64,000 nt of DNA from Suillus spraguei (GCA_016800925.1 JABCPU010000102.1:62001-126000), one strand, 5' to 3'. Counted from the stretch's first letter, positions 1 to 11,047 are shown. Notes: a model not told the origin generated them from the sequence alone. Program-made: numbers and translations.

Positions 1-137
1 GATTTCGTTGTTCGAGGGAGGGTGAGTGTTTCAGCAGCCCAGTCTATACTTGGGTTCATGGCGCGTAACCATGGAATTCCCAGAAGAATTTGATCTCTTC
101 TTCCTAATTTGGTGATATTAAATTTCCCATACATGGT

Positions 138-473
138 TCATTCATTGATTTTGACCACTAGGAGACAGTAGTGTGTGATTGGTCCTCCTTTTATAAGAGT
201 TCCATCTGCTGAAGTAACTCGAAATGGTGTTTTGAGTTTTCGTCGTGTGATTTGATGGAGTTTCACAAACTCTTCGGAAATAAATGTTCCAGCTGTGCCC
301 GAATCAATAACAGCGGTGGTGTCGACGGATTTCAAGCAAGTACGCGAGTGAAGGGTGATAGGGATACGGAGTTCTTTTCTTTCACCTACAGCGCGTACAA
401 GTCTTAGTAATACATTGGGAGAAACATACGTCGAATCTTTGTTTCTCCAAGTCAAAAATCCTTGACAATCCAC
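138..473 (-). CDS. Retropepsin-like aspartic protease, N-terminal part of pol
   Basis: The minus-strand reading frame contains a D-S-G active-site triad in the context AVIDSGTAGTFI, followed by a beta-strand-like segment, as in retroviral-type proteases of Ty3/Gypsy elements. Its role would be cleavage of the Gag-Pol polyprotein in virus-like particles. The frame overlaps the gag end (452-473) and sits in the -1 frame relative to gag. A run of five T (minus strand, 458-454) abuts the gag stop, so pol is probably reached by -1 ribosomal slippage; the frame has no convincing start of its own. The ORF stops at 138, well before any RT motif, so the pol frame is broken there or the copy is degenerate. 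Confidence 0.75.
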   Translation of the reverse strand: MDCQGFLTWRNKDSTYVSPNVLLRLVRAVGERKELRIPITLHSRTCLKSVDTTAVIDSGTAGTFISEEFVKLHQITRRKLKTPFRVTSADGTLIKGGPITHYCLLVVKINE

Positions 474-1282
474 CTCACAGTTTCTTCTCCTTCTTCTTCT
501 TCATTGACTTCAGTTTGTTGGAGCAGGGTCTTCTTCTTTCTGTCAGGACAGTTATGAATACGGTGTCCTGTTTTCTTGCATCCGAAGCATTGTCCCTTCT
601 TCATGCATTCGGATCTCTCCGTGTCGGAGATTCGATCTACGACCATTGCATTGTAATCATGATTAGGTGTGTAACGTGCATTTCCATAGTTCTTCTTCTT
701 CTGTTGTGGAGCATGTCGTGTCCTCATGGCTTGAAGACGATGATGGGAATTATCAATGGAGACGCATTGCAGCACAATGTCTCGGAATACTTCGGAGACA
801 TCCCCTAGCGCGAAAAGCTTTGTAAGGATGCCCCAATTCAGGCCATCTTGGAAGAATTGGATTTTTGTTGCGTCATCGGTGATATGAGCCTTGGCTGCAA
901 GTGCCTCAAAGTCAGTGATGTAGGTATGAAGATCTCCGCTTCCTTGTTTGAGGTCCCTGAGTTTCATAAGTGCAGTTCCCTTGGTATCCACTGGGTTGAA
1001 GGCTTCTTTGAAGCTTTTCATAAAATCCACCATTGTCCCATAACCAACTTTTTGTCCAGAGGTGTCAGTTGATTGAGCATGGTCAAGGAATTGCTCTTTC
1101 CAGGATTTAGCATTCTTTTCAGTCATGAAGGATGTTATGAAAATGATCTTCTGCTTGTCGGTAGTGTAAAGCTTTTCATTGATGTCAAAGCATAGATTGC
1201 ATGACTGGATAAATTCGCGCGAGCAATCTCCATCAAAACCGGTTGGTTGACCAATTTTGTATTCAAATTCTTTGGTCATCAT
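452..1282 (-). CDS. Gag protein of the Ty3/Gypsy element, with CCHC zinc knuckle
   Basis: The product is about 276 aa. The N-terminal two thirds match the retrotransposon Gag (capsid) fold type: an aromatic and charged helical region with the segment FNPVDTKGTALMKLRDLKQG near residues 93-112, typical of fungal Gypsy gag. A zinc knuckle of form C-x2-C-x4-H-x4-C follows near residues 232-245, then a basic and then an acidic tail. Gag packages the element RNA. The start at 1282 is the first ATG after the LTR and leader. The frame is open throughout, which makes this a relatively young copy compared with most repeats here. Confidence 0.85.
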   Translation of the reverse strand: MMTKEFEYKIGQPTGFDGDCSREFIQSCNLCFDINEKLYTTDKQKIIFITSFMTEKNAKSWKEQFLDHAQSTDTSGQKVGYGTMVDFMKSFKEAFNPVDTKGTALMKLRDLKQGSGDLHTYITDFEALAAKAHITDDATKIQFFQDGLNWGILTKLFALGDVSEVFRDIVLQCVSIDNSHHRLQAMRTRHAPQQKKKNYGNARYTPNHDYNAMVVDRISDTERSECMKKGQCFGCKKTGHRIHNCPDRKKKTLLQQTEVNEEEEGEETVRWIVKDF

Positions 1283-1408
1283 TTTGGCGATTCATCTGGT
1301 GAGTTATACTTTCTCGGTGCCTACACGCGCTGTCTTGCTGTCCGTTAGGGCTTATCAGGGTTTGGGGTCGAAGACTGGTAGTCGACGATCAAGTAGACTT
1401 TAATCTTT

Positions 1409-1881
1409 TGTTATGACTGGGGTGGTGTCACCAGCGACAGTGAAAAGACACAGACGGTCTGCTGGGAAGTTCTACAATGTCCAAAGAGGACAAGGTGAAA
1501 GTACAAGGAACGTGTTCCGAGTACGATCAAGGGTTCAGCCTCAAAGACGAGTCTAAGAGGTTCTACGAGAATAGAGACTAAGACTAAGGAGTGCTTAGAC
1601 TTAGAGACGATTCAAGACAACTTAGGTTGGAGACCTAAGCGAAAGATGTTCCAGGTAAAACCCAGTAAGATTAAAGTAAAGAATCTACTACAAGTACAAC
1701 ATGCTTAAATAGACCAATACATGTGCATGGACCAAGAAAGACGTAAGAATGTAAGTGCATATCCAAATCAGGAAGGCAACTATAGTACAGATGCGTTGAG
1801 CATATGAGTCGGAGTCATGTAACATGATATACAAGTAAGAAGACAAAGGGAGAATGAATAGGGGCACGTACGACTGTAACA
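1409..1881 (-). repeat. LTR1, 5' LTR of the Gypsy element
   Basis: The minus strand begins TGTTACAGTCGTACG and ends ATAACA. Near-identical solo copies define both ends. A TATTTAAGC-like box lies near the middle, consistent with a U3 promoter read toward gag. Confidence 0.85.
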
Positions 1882-2298
1882 ATTGTTATACATGAAAAAT
1901 TCAGTGGTTCACATGATGTAAGTATGTGAATGAATATCCAAATATTACGAAACCTGATCACCGAGGTCCGGACCCTGGGAATCAATCATTGGTAGTTGGA
2001 ATGCGACAATTGGGTGTGTGCATCATCTAAAATCAATTGGAAATGTCATTGTTATACATGAAAAATTCAGTGGTTCACATGATGTAAGTATGTGAATGAA
2101 TATCCAAATATTATGAAACCTGATCATCGAGTTCCGGATGAATCCCAATCACTGAGGTCCAGACCCTGGGAATCATTGGTAGTTGGAATGCGACAATTGG
2201 GTGTGTGCATCATCTAAAATCAACTGGAAATGTCATTGTTATACATGAAAAATTCAGTGGTTCACATGATGTAAGTATGTGAATGAATATCCAAATAT
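1882..2298. repeat. Tandem duplication, 2.3 units of 166-187 bp
   Basis: Units start at 1882, 2048 and 2235 with ATTGTTATACATG and share the GAAAAATTCAGTGGTTCAC block. Unit 2 has about 21 extra bases. The third, partial unit runs straight into the stop codon of gene M at 2299, so this looks like an amplified 3' flank of that gene. Confidence 0.85.
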
Positions 2299-2668
2299 TT
2301 ACATATGGAGTTGATCATCACACTTTTCAATGAGGGTATCTAATACAAGCAGCAATTCAGAGCTCATCTGTTTGGCCCTTTGCAACCTCCAAAGGTCCAT
2401 ATCAGCTCTTCTGAGTTTGTTGGATGTGTCAGCCCAAGCCACTCGGAATGGTCGGTCGGCCTCGAGGAGTTGATGTATGGTAGGCTCTGGAAGATTGCCA
2501 TGACACTGTTGGTAATGGCCCAGGTGATCCAGAATTGATTCAACTTAAAGAAAATTAGCAGAAAGATAAATGATGAACAATTAAATACTCACATTCTGTT
2601 TGATCATATGACCCTAGGGGCATGAACTGCCTAAGCATGGCACGCAGTTCTTCATTGCTGAGTTCCGG

Positions 2669-3619
2669 TGTAACAAACATATTGGCGCTGGGCTTAAAAC
2701 CCCATATTTTGACACTTGTCTCACGTCTACAGGAGTTACCACTAGTCCATGGCCTTCTTACCCCTTTAGCAGTACCGGTGGCATCCCACACTTACCGCAC
2801 ACCGTACCGACTGCCACACCACATTCCACGAACCGATGTCCTTCCATGTCCTTGCCGCGTCTGCATAGCTCCATTTGGTGCATAGTTTGTTTCCTGTTCA
2901 TTATCACTGATTCCACGGCAAGCGTTATTACATGTTGCCTCACGCCGCTATGTTACTTATGTGGTTACTACACTCCAGCGCTACTGATCTCGCCTAGAGT
3001 ATTCCGAGTACATACGAATTAGGATATAAGCACCGCGTACCCCACACGATACAGTACCTGATTTTACACCATTGCACGTACTATAGGTCAGGATTATTGT
3101 CTAGCTCTGGATCTACCCAGTAGTGGACATAGTCTTTAAAGTTTCCTTATTGCTCATTAATACATCACGCTCGTTCTCCGTTACCACCGGCATACCACTG
3201 GACTTTTGATTGTTACTTTTGACTGAACTTCCCACGCTCCGCTACTTTACCACTGAAAGTACCGCAGACTTCTTTACTGTTTCTTTGCACTGCTCGCAAC
3301 CTTACCGCTACCGCTGAGACCACCACTCGACATCGCTCACTAGACGCAACTGTTACTGACTTTATCTCGGCGACGGTAGCACCGCTACGCACAACGCTAG
3401 TTCCGGCGGTATCATTGCTGACCATGGCAACTTACCACTGACTTGGACGCTTGTTTCGCAAATAAGTTAGACTCGAACTTGACCATACTAAATAGGCATC
3501 CTCCTTTAGGGTCGAACACTCTTGTTCTTACAAGTGAAGCAGACTAGACGGAGCGCAAGACTAACATACTAGTTTAGGCAGTGGTTTATCTACAGCCCAA
3601 GCTAGGTTGTATCTTTACA
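2669..3619. mobile_element. TIR family A element, copy A1
   Basis: About 951 bp and non-coding. It starts TGTAACAAACATATTGGCGC, and its other end read inward starts TGTAAAGATACAACCTAGC. The 4-bp duplication is CCGG (2665-2668) / CCAG (3620-3623), a single CpG transition apart. It is inserted in exon 4 of gene M. TACCGCTACCGCT motifs lie near 3303. It could be mistaken for a solo LTR. Confidence 0.7.
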
Positions 3620-3891
3620 CCAGTATGGGGGACTGACATTCAGGAGGTGTTGCATGTGCTTGGGAGACCACATCAACAATAAAAATGAGATGGTATGGAT
3701 GAACTCACCTGGAATTGCTATTCCTGGGATAGCCAGAGCATCAATCTCAACATCAGAACATTCCGGTGCTTCATCACAATCAATAAGATCATCATCAGGC
3801 CCTAGGTACAAGTCCGGATCGTTGAACAAAGGCAGTTCCTCAGACTGAGCCGGGTATAAGTGATCTGGATGGATTGAATGAACATCCAAAG

Positions 3892-5670
3892 TGTCATATA
3901 CCATACATTCAGGTCTGATCCATGGACATCTGGACACCCAATCCATACATCCTAGTCACCCATCCAATCCAGCTCACATATCCAATCCACCCATCCACTC
4001 CAATCCATATCCATCCATACCGATCTGATCCACCCATCCGATCCGTGTTCATATCCGATCCATGCTCATATCTGAAACTATTCCTGCTGTTACGAACTGG
4101 GGTGGCATCACCAGCGACAGTGATAAGACACAGATGGTCTGCTGGGAAGTTCACTACGTTCAAAAGAGAACAAGGACTACTACAAGGAAGTATTCCGAGT
4201 AGGATCAAGGGTTCAGTCGAAGAGTCGCGACTCTAAGATGATCAACAGAATAGAGACTAAGACTAAGGAGTGCTTAGACTTAGAGATGATTCAGACAACT
4301 TAGGTTGGAGACCTAAGCGAAGGATATTCCAGGTAAAACCCAGTAAGATTAAAGTAAGGTATACAAGTGTAATACAACGTGCTTAAATAAGCCAATATGT
4401 GCACACAGACCAAGAGAGACATGAGAATGTAAGTGCGTATCCAAAGGAGGAAGGCTACTATAGTACAGATGCATTGAGCATATGAGTCAGAGTCATATTA
4501 CATAATATACAAAGTAAAGAAGACGGAAAATGAATAGGGGCACGTACGATTGTAACACCCGCGCACCTGCATGTTACTCCTTTTAGGTTAATACCTGTGC
4601 CTGGCTTTTGGTTATCTCTGCACCTCTGGCTTTTGGTTATCTTGACTTCCATCTTGATAAGATATTTCGTACAAGTCTTATTTCCGAGTTCATAGCCTTG
4701 TGTTCCACAATGCCTCAAACATAGCCTCGGACTATCCTTACTTGCCTTCCGGCATGCTACCTACAGTATATAAACTTGTAGTACAACTCCTGCAGACCTC
4801 AATCTGATCATTGCTTTCCTACTTCTGTATATTCCTTTGACTTCTGTATCTTATTACCATGTCTATATAAATCCGTTTCTGTTCTCACACTTGGGCTCTG
4901 GCCCTTGTAAGTTTCTGACTCAGACCTATGGGATCACTCCCTAGGCCGGAGCCTTGATCCTTTGTCCTATATCCTTTTCGGACTTCGTCCGTTTCCTGTC
5001 TCTCATCTGATTCACCTCCGACTCTACCTGTGTTAGTCTTATCCTGTCTGTTTCTATTCCGGACCTTGTTTGGAGTAGTCTATACTACCTCTACACCATA
5101 TATGGACCTACTCCTCTCTAGTAGTCAACACCTCCCCTAAGATCCATAGAGCTATGCTCGTCCAATCATCCAATCATCCAATCATTTGCCCCTCCGCTCT
5201 TCTGCTCCTCCGAGCTCCGGACCTTCGGACCTCTGGTCCTCCGGATCTATCCTATCCTATCCTCCAACATCTATGGATCATCTTTCCCTCTGGAGCTTTG
5301 CTCCTATCCTGCCCGGGACTGTGTCCAGGAGTCCATCCTTCATCCATTCTACTTGGAACTTGTTCCAGTAGTCTTACCATTACTCCCTACCATCCGGAAA
5401 TAGTTCCAGCGCATTCCAGCGCGTTCCGGTGCTCATCCAGAAGTCCTTCGGAGCTCTATCGAGCTATCCTGTCCTACAGAGTTCATCCAGACTCCATCTG
5501 GACTTCACTATAACTCCCCCTTGGACTTCATCTGAAATTAAGGGCACATACTTGGGTAAGGGGCACAGCGTATGAGCTGAGGCCAAGCCCCTTCGACTTT
5601 CCGTCCCTCCAGTACAACCCCATGTAAGACCAGGACTTCTTAGTAGCCCCAGTTTTGCATGGTTGTAACA
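3892..5670 (+). repeat. LTR3 solo LTR inserted in gene M
   Basis: Runs from TGTCATATACC to GGTTGTAACA with a perfect 5-bp TSD CAAAG (3887-3891, 5671-5675). A TATATAAAC box at 4767-4775 is followed by a conserved initiator-like region (GTAGTACAACTCCTGCAG). An LTR1 is nested inside at 4088. It is antisense to gene M. Confidence 0.85.
4088..4557 (-). repeat. LTR1 solo LTR nested in LTR3
   Basis: Ends TGTTAC...TGTAACA; TSD CCTGC (4083-4087) / CCCGC (4558-4562), one C/T transition apart. The intact target is seen in the LTR3 copy near 20484. Confidence 0.85.
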
Positions 5671-6060
5671 CAAAGTTGGATTATCATTATCTACATGTGA
5701 ATTGAGAAACCTACCAGGAATTGCATCCAAGACATCCGGACCACCTGATGACCCAGAATCATAGTCGATCTCATCATCTGGTCCAAGGTATACATCATCA
5801 CATGCATCTAATAAATGTCCAGTCAATTGGAAGATATACTGACAGTAACACATACCTGATGAAATCTGGGGCTCAGTCTCATCATCCGGCCCAAGGTATA
5901 CATCATCCAGTGCATCTGGTCCATCTCTGGTCAATTGAAAGCTATACTGAAAACACAACATACCTAATGAAATCCGGGACTCGGTTGAGTAATCCACATC
6001 CATTGAGTTGTATTCAGTGACCAGAGGTTCATAAAATCTGACTGCTGGTTGAGATCTCAT

Positions 6061-6279
6061 GATGTCTGATCAACTGATCAAACTGATTGATAACTGATAA
6101 CTTTGAAGTTCAACACATGGCTGGCAATGGCCAAAAGTTGAACCATGACCAAACAAAGACAAACAATCAACGCTTATCAAGATCATCCTTCAATTGTCTG
6201 GTTTCTTTTGAAACTTCATCCTAGTGATCACAGATTTCAAACTTATCTCAAGCTTTTCACATCTTTCAAGTCAATCCAA
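6061..6279. promoter_or_regulatory. Shared intergenic region between divergent genes M and P
   Basis: About 219 bp separates the ATG of gene M (6060, minus) from the likely ATG of gene P (6280, plus). It contains several CAACTGATCAA/TTGATAAC-type short repeats around 6067-6100. No TATA box is evident. An in-frame upstream ATG at 6145 would shorten the shared region if it is the true P start. Confidence 0.4.
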
Positions 6280-6390
6280 ATGTCTACTTCAGTTGAAACC
6301 TCTTTGGCCGGTCTCAAGGCAACCACTGCTCAGATTGTGGGCATCATCTCCGGGGCTTGGCTCATGCCTGCCGGCACTGGCCAAGCCCAT

Positions 6391-7350
6391 TGAAACGAAG
6401 AAACTAGTGCTGGCCTAAGTATAAGCGCAGCATTAATCCTACTAAAGGCGCGAGTGAGATGTTCGACCCAAGAGGACTGCAGATAGAAGCAATTCCTTCT
6501 AAGTTAGTGCGAAGGAAACAATGAAGTACTAAATTGGCTGCTAGGATTCTGATTTCCGAGATTAGTGGCGGTAGTGGTATGTCGGCAGTACTAGCGCGGT
6601 GTCAGTGGTACACGCGCGGTAACAATAGCTGCAACGGTTAGCTAGCGAGGGCAGGAACAAAGTTGCTTGGGTGAGACGAAATGTTATAACTACCGGTGGT
6701 GCGGTAGCGGTAGCGGCAACTTCTGTACGAGCGGGAATGCAGACGAGAGAGAAAGCGACCCAGCGAAATCACTGGCTGCGGTCCGGTTATGAGTAGCGAA
6801 GTCGAAAGTCACGCAGTACTTTGAGCGGTAAGGTTACCAGCGGTTAAATCAATGAGCATGGTTCGAACGGAGAAATGTTCAAATGCAAATAGATTGCGAC
6901 TAGCGAGCATTTCTAATACTAAGTCCTAGTGAAGGGATGTAATGGGAAGTGAGTGACGGTATGTATGTTCAGTCCTTTTTAACATATGCGAGCGTGTACG
7001 AGATAACTATGCGAGTCCGGTAGCAAGAAAGAAAATAAATGAGGTACTTAATTATGAGGCATGCAGCGTGCAGCGGCCCCTTGAGATATAAGGTAAATTC
7101 TGCCATAGGTTTAGTAACGGCGGAAGCGAGGTAACTACGCACCAATGGATTCTAGACGGAATAGGATGGGACATGAGGGCACTGGCGCGAGGATCCGGTA
7201 AGGGTTTGCGGAAGAAGAACGGTTCCGCGTTAGCGGAGCGAAAAGGCTATTTCATCGCTATAAGGAAATCCTTCAGTTGCCACCGCAGACGTTAATGAGA
7301 TGCTTGCCGAAAACGGGGTTTTGACGGTCAGCATGACTTTTCTCGCTACA
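6391..7350. mobile_element. TIR family B element, copy B1
   Basis: 960 bp and non-coding. The left end is TGAAACGAAGAAACTAG; the right end read inward is TGTAGCGAGAAAAGTCATGC. Aligned, the termini match at about 17 of 25 positions, including a C-G-C-T-G block at offset 18-22 (T-G-C-T-G at this copy's left end). The TSD is CCAT (6387-6390) / CCAC (7351-7354). A GCGGTAGCGGTAGCGG run lies near 6701. It sits inside exon 1 of gene P. Confidence 0.7.
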
Positions 7351-7740
7351 CCACCTTGCTCTGACAGCACAAGTCACTAATCTTGTGGTAAGTACCATTC
7401 ATGTGTTAATTTTACTTTTGGTGTTTCTAAGATCTGGGTAGGCTGAGATCATCCAGGAGCATGAGAAAGGGCCTTACATGCCGGCATCATTGCATCCTGC
7501 TCCAAGGAGTTGATGAGAGTTAGGTCCATGACTCCCGAGGTGTGGCCCAACTGGCACAGTATCAGCCATGACGACCCCCAGGTGTTGAAACACTCCTGGC
7601 GCAGCAAGATTCGCGCCTGGGAGGCATTAGGTGACCATTCAGGTGATCTCCCTGTCATGCCTAACCCTTCCATTGGCCCAATCACTGTGGACCTTCCCTC
7701 CCCACCCATCATCACCAGCAATGTTGCCAGTTCTTCCACC

Positions 7741-8216
7741 TGTTACAATCGTACGTGCCCCTATTCATTTCCTCTTTGCTTCCTTAACTTGTATATCATG
7801 TCACATGACTCCAACTCATATGCTCAACACATCTGTACTATAGTTGCCTTCCTTATTTGGATATGCACTTACTTTCTCATGTCTCTCTTGGTCCGTGCGC
7901 ACATATTGGTCTATTTAAGCACGTTGTACTTGTAGTAGATTCTTTACTTTAATCTTACTGGGTTTTACCTGGAATCTCCTTCGCTTAGGTCTCCAACCTA
8001 AGTTGTCTTGAATTGTCTCTAAGTCTAAGCACTCCTTAGCCTTAGTCTCTATTCTCGCAGAACCTCTTAGACTTGTCTTTGAGGCCGAACCCTTGATCGT
8101 ACTCGGAACACGTTCCTTGTACTTTCACCTTGTCCTCTTCTGGACATTGTAGAACTTCCCAGCAGACCATCTGTGTCTTTTCACTGTCGCTGGTGACGCC
8201 ACCCCAGTTTGTAACA
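7741..8216 (+). repeat. LTR1 solo LTR in gene P
   Basis: TGTTACAATCGTACGTG...TTTGTAACA; perfect 5-bp TSD CCACC (7736-7740, 8217-8221). Its excision restores the P frame. Confidence 0.9.
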
Positions 8217-8242
8217 CCACCCACGCCACTGCTGAGCTCTGG

Positions 8243-9866
8243 TGTAAAGATACAACCTAGCTTGGGCTGTAGATAAACCACTGCCTAAACTAGTATGTTA
8301 GTCTTGCGCTCCGTCTAGTCTGCTTCACTTGTAAGAACAAGAGTGTTCGACCCTAAAGGGGGATGCCTATTTAGTATGGTCAAGTTCAAGTCTAACTTAT
8401 TTGCGAAACAAGCATTGAAGTCAGTGGTAAGTTGCTGCGGTCAGCGATGATACCGAGCGGTGGTCTCAGCGGTAGCGGTAAGGTTGCGAGCAGTGCAAAG
8501 AAACAGTAAAGAAGTCCGCGGTACTTTCAGTGGTAAAGTAGCGGAGCGTGAGAAGTTCAGTCAAAAGTAACAATCAAAAGTCCAGCAGTAACGGAGAACG
8601 AGCGTGATGTATTAACGAGCAATAAGGGAACTTTACAGACTATGTCCACTACTGGGTTGATCCAGAGCTAGACAATAATCCTGACCTATAGTACGTGCAA
8701 TGGTCTAAAATCAGGTGCTCTATCGTGTGGGGTACGCGGTGCTTATATCCTAATTTGTATGTACTTGGAATACTCTAGGTGTTAAGACTGTACTCAGGGT
8801 AGAGAGATCCGAAGGGCTTTGGCCTCAGTTCGTGCACTGTGCCCCTTTCTCGAGTAATGCCCCTTATTTCAGGGAGGAGTTATTCGTCCGAAGACCCGGA
8901 AGGAGTTGCATGACAGATCCGGGTGTCGAAGGTTATTCGGAACGTAAGGAGAGGACAGAGATTAAGGCTAGTTTCGGAACAAGTTCCTAACTAGAAACTA
9001 ACGGAGATAGACTATCCGAAGATAGAGTCGGAGATATAGACTATAGGAATCAATCCTAAGTCTCGGAAGGTGACTTAAAGTGGAAAGTGGCTTAAGTCCG
9101 GAGGAGGCAGAATGAGTAGAATCTAAGATGATATTCAAACTAAGGTTCTACAGAGATCTACAAGTGGTTTATATACTGTAAGTATCTAAGACGGATAATC
9201 AACAAGTCCGGGACCAAGGGCTATGTACGAAGTGTAACGGAAGTCTATTAGTTAATGCACAGCGGATCAGTAAGCATGAATCGGAAATGAACACAGGAAA
9301 TGGATCAGTAACACAGGACGGAAATATAAACAGCCGGAATACCGGAAACAGGAGGAATGACGAAAGGAGATAGGCGCAGATATACACAAGGGAGTTAAGG
9401 TGCGAGAAGTGAGCACATTCGGATGGGTGGTCCGGGCAGGATCTGTGGACCGGACGGATATGGAATTGATCGGATCTGATCAGATATGGTCGGATCTGAG
9501 ATTAGAAGTATGGTATATGACACTAGGCAAGATCAGTAGCACTGGAGTGTAGTAACTGCCGTAAGTAAACATAGCGCGAGGCGCTGTGGCACAAGGCAAC
9601 ATGTAATAACGCTTGCCATGGAATCAGTGATAACGAACGGGAAAAAAACTACGCACCAAATGGAGCTATGCGGACGCGGCAAGGACATGGAAGGACATCG
9701 GTTCATGGAATGTGGTGCGGCAGTCGGTACGGTGTGCGGTAAGTGTGGGATGCCGCCGGTTACTGCTAGAGGGGTAAGAAGGCCATGGACTAGTGGTAAC
9801 TCCTGTAGACGTGAGACGAGTGTCAAAATATGGGGTTTTAAGCCCAGCGCCAATATGTTTGTTACA
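8243..9866. mobile_element. TIR family A element, copy A2, carrying a nested LTR2
   Basis: Opposite orientation to A1. Ends TGTAAAGATACAACC and GTTTGTTACA; 4-bp TSD CTGG (8239-8242) / CCGG (9867-9870). It is split by LTR2 at 8780-9522; without that it is about 876 bp. A GCGGTAGCGGTA block lies near 8469. Confidence 0.75.
8780..9522 (-). repeat. LTR2 solo LTR nested in A2
   Basis: TGTTAAGACTG...TATATGACA; perfect TSD CTAGG (8775-8779, 9523-9527). The sense direction is minus, because the TATATAAAC box reads on that strand. Confidence 0.9.
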
Positions 9867-11047
9867 CCGGGACAAAGGAAAAGGTAAGGTGGTTGTTGCT
9901 GACCTAGAGCCAGAAGTGGAAGGGAGCAGGAAGAGGAAGTCCCCCATGATGTCCGGACACTCTTCCTCACCTCCGAAGTTGGCGAAGAAGGGTCGCAAGC
10001 AGGTCAAGGCAACTCGCAATGTGAAGCCGAAGGTGTTCGTGGAGTCGGAAGATGATGAAGACACAATTGTTCAGGTATGTTGTCCAGCTCATTGTTTTCA
10101 TTCTCTCAATTTTCTGTAGCCTATTTTGAGTGGAGTGCTGGCGCTCAACATGCTCCGGCCTTCCACAATTGTTGTAGGGATGCCCCATTCCCCTTGTTCA
10201 CCCTGTTCCCCGAAGAAGCAATTATTTGGTCCTGCTTCTGTAAGTCATATTTTGTCATCCGGCACTTGGAGATATGCTTATATATCATCAGCTCATTGCC
10301 GGCAGTCCACCCAAGGTGATGGTGAGTCATCATTCTTTGTCTGGACCTCCCACCTATGCTTACCTATTGTCAGGCCACCTGCATCAGTCATCCAGAGGTC
10401 GTCGAGACCCCCCAGGCAATGTCCAGCACTCCAGCTGAGGAACCTCCAGTCATTGATACTGGTGATATTCTCATTCCTGGCCCAGTGAGTACTCCAATGA
10501 ATTCCAATGAGTTCATCAACTAACGGAACCCACAGAACAACCCCTGCCATTATTGCACCCAGGAGAATTGGCCCTGCGCCACTCAGTTGGACAGGAGGAC
10601 CCGTGCCCTGTGTTTGTCTTGCATCCAATGTGCCACCAAGAAGATCAAATGTGTCCCAGCATCGATGGGATCCCCGCCCAAACACATTCGAGGGAAGTCT
10701 ACCACCTGGCAGACATGCTCCAGGACACCTTCCAGAGCTCCCTCCAATGCTCTGGCTGCCTCGCAGTCCAAAGCCCAAACTCAAAGTCAATCTCGTGGCC
10801 CCTCCGGCACTCCAGCTGTCCCTGCTGTGACCACACCCAAGACACAGTCCCATGGGCGCAGCAAGACAATCACTGCTGCCAAGACACCTGCACCTGCACC
10901 AGCTAGTGAGTCACCCCAATTTTCTATGACCATCTGACCATATCTTTCACTTAGCTATTCGTCTTCGAGTGCCGCAGTTCCTCGTCCAGCACTCGATGTG
11001 CCCATGCCAGATCTCCATTCCATGGCAATTGTGATTTGGCATGGTGC

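Larger units (their letters stand above)
1..1881 (-). mobile_element. Ty3/Gypsy-type LTR retrotransposon, 5' part only
   Basis: In minus-strand order this holds a 473-bp LTR (1881 to 1409), a 126-bp leader, gag (1282 to 452) and the start of pol with an aspartic protease (to 138). The element runs off the left edge, so reverse transcriptase, RNase H, integrase and the 3' LTR are not in view. No clear tRNA primer-binding site follows the LTR. The same LTR family occurs as solo copies at 4088, 7741 and 11048, which supports the LTR boundaries. Assignment to Ty3/Gypsy rather than Copia rests on the gag and protease type and is an inference, since integrase order cannot be checked. Confidence 0.85.
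2299..6060 (-). pseudogene. Gene M: unrecognised five-exon gene, interrupted by two transposon insertions
   Basis: Proposed exons on the minus strand are 6060-5964, 5924-5856, 5807-5671 continuing at 3886-3709, 3658-3620 continuing at 2664-2593, and 2543-2299 (TAA). Introns are 39, 48, 50 and 49 nt with GTATGT or GTGAGT donors. An LTR3 (3892-5670, TSD CAAAG) splits exon 3 and a TIR-A element (2669-3619, TSD CCGG/CCAG) splits exon 4. Removing each with one TSD copy gives 837 nt, an open frame of 278 aa plus stop, so no lesion other than the insertions is needed. The acidic motif DVYLGPDDE recurs in exons 2 and 3, and a variant follows in the second half of exon 3. The C-terminus (VAWADTSNKLRRADMDLWRL region) looks helical and conserved in style. 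I do not recognise the family and assign no function. It is divergent from gene P. Confidence 0.7.

Noticed and set aside
515..1072. Plus-strand ORFs over the Gypsy gag
   Set aside because: Shadows of the minus-strand gag; no domain features.
1283..1408. Primer-binding site next to the Gypsy 5' LTR
   Set aside because: No 12-18 nt match to a tRNA 3' end could be recognised by eye.
2669..3619. Families A and B as solo LTRs
   Set aside because: TG...CA ends fit, but degenerate inverted termini and 4-bp TSDs argue for TIR elements. Kept as the main alternative.
6145..6279. Upstream ATG at 6145 as the start of gene P
   Set aside because: In frame and possible, but the segment is less protein-like and the ATG at 6280 gives a cleaner N-terminus and a normal divergent spacing. 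Not excluded.
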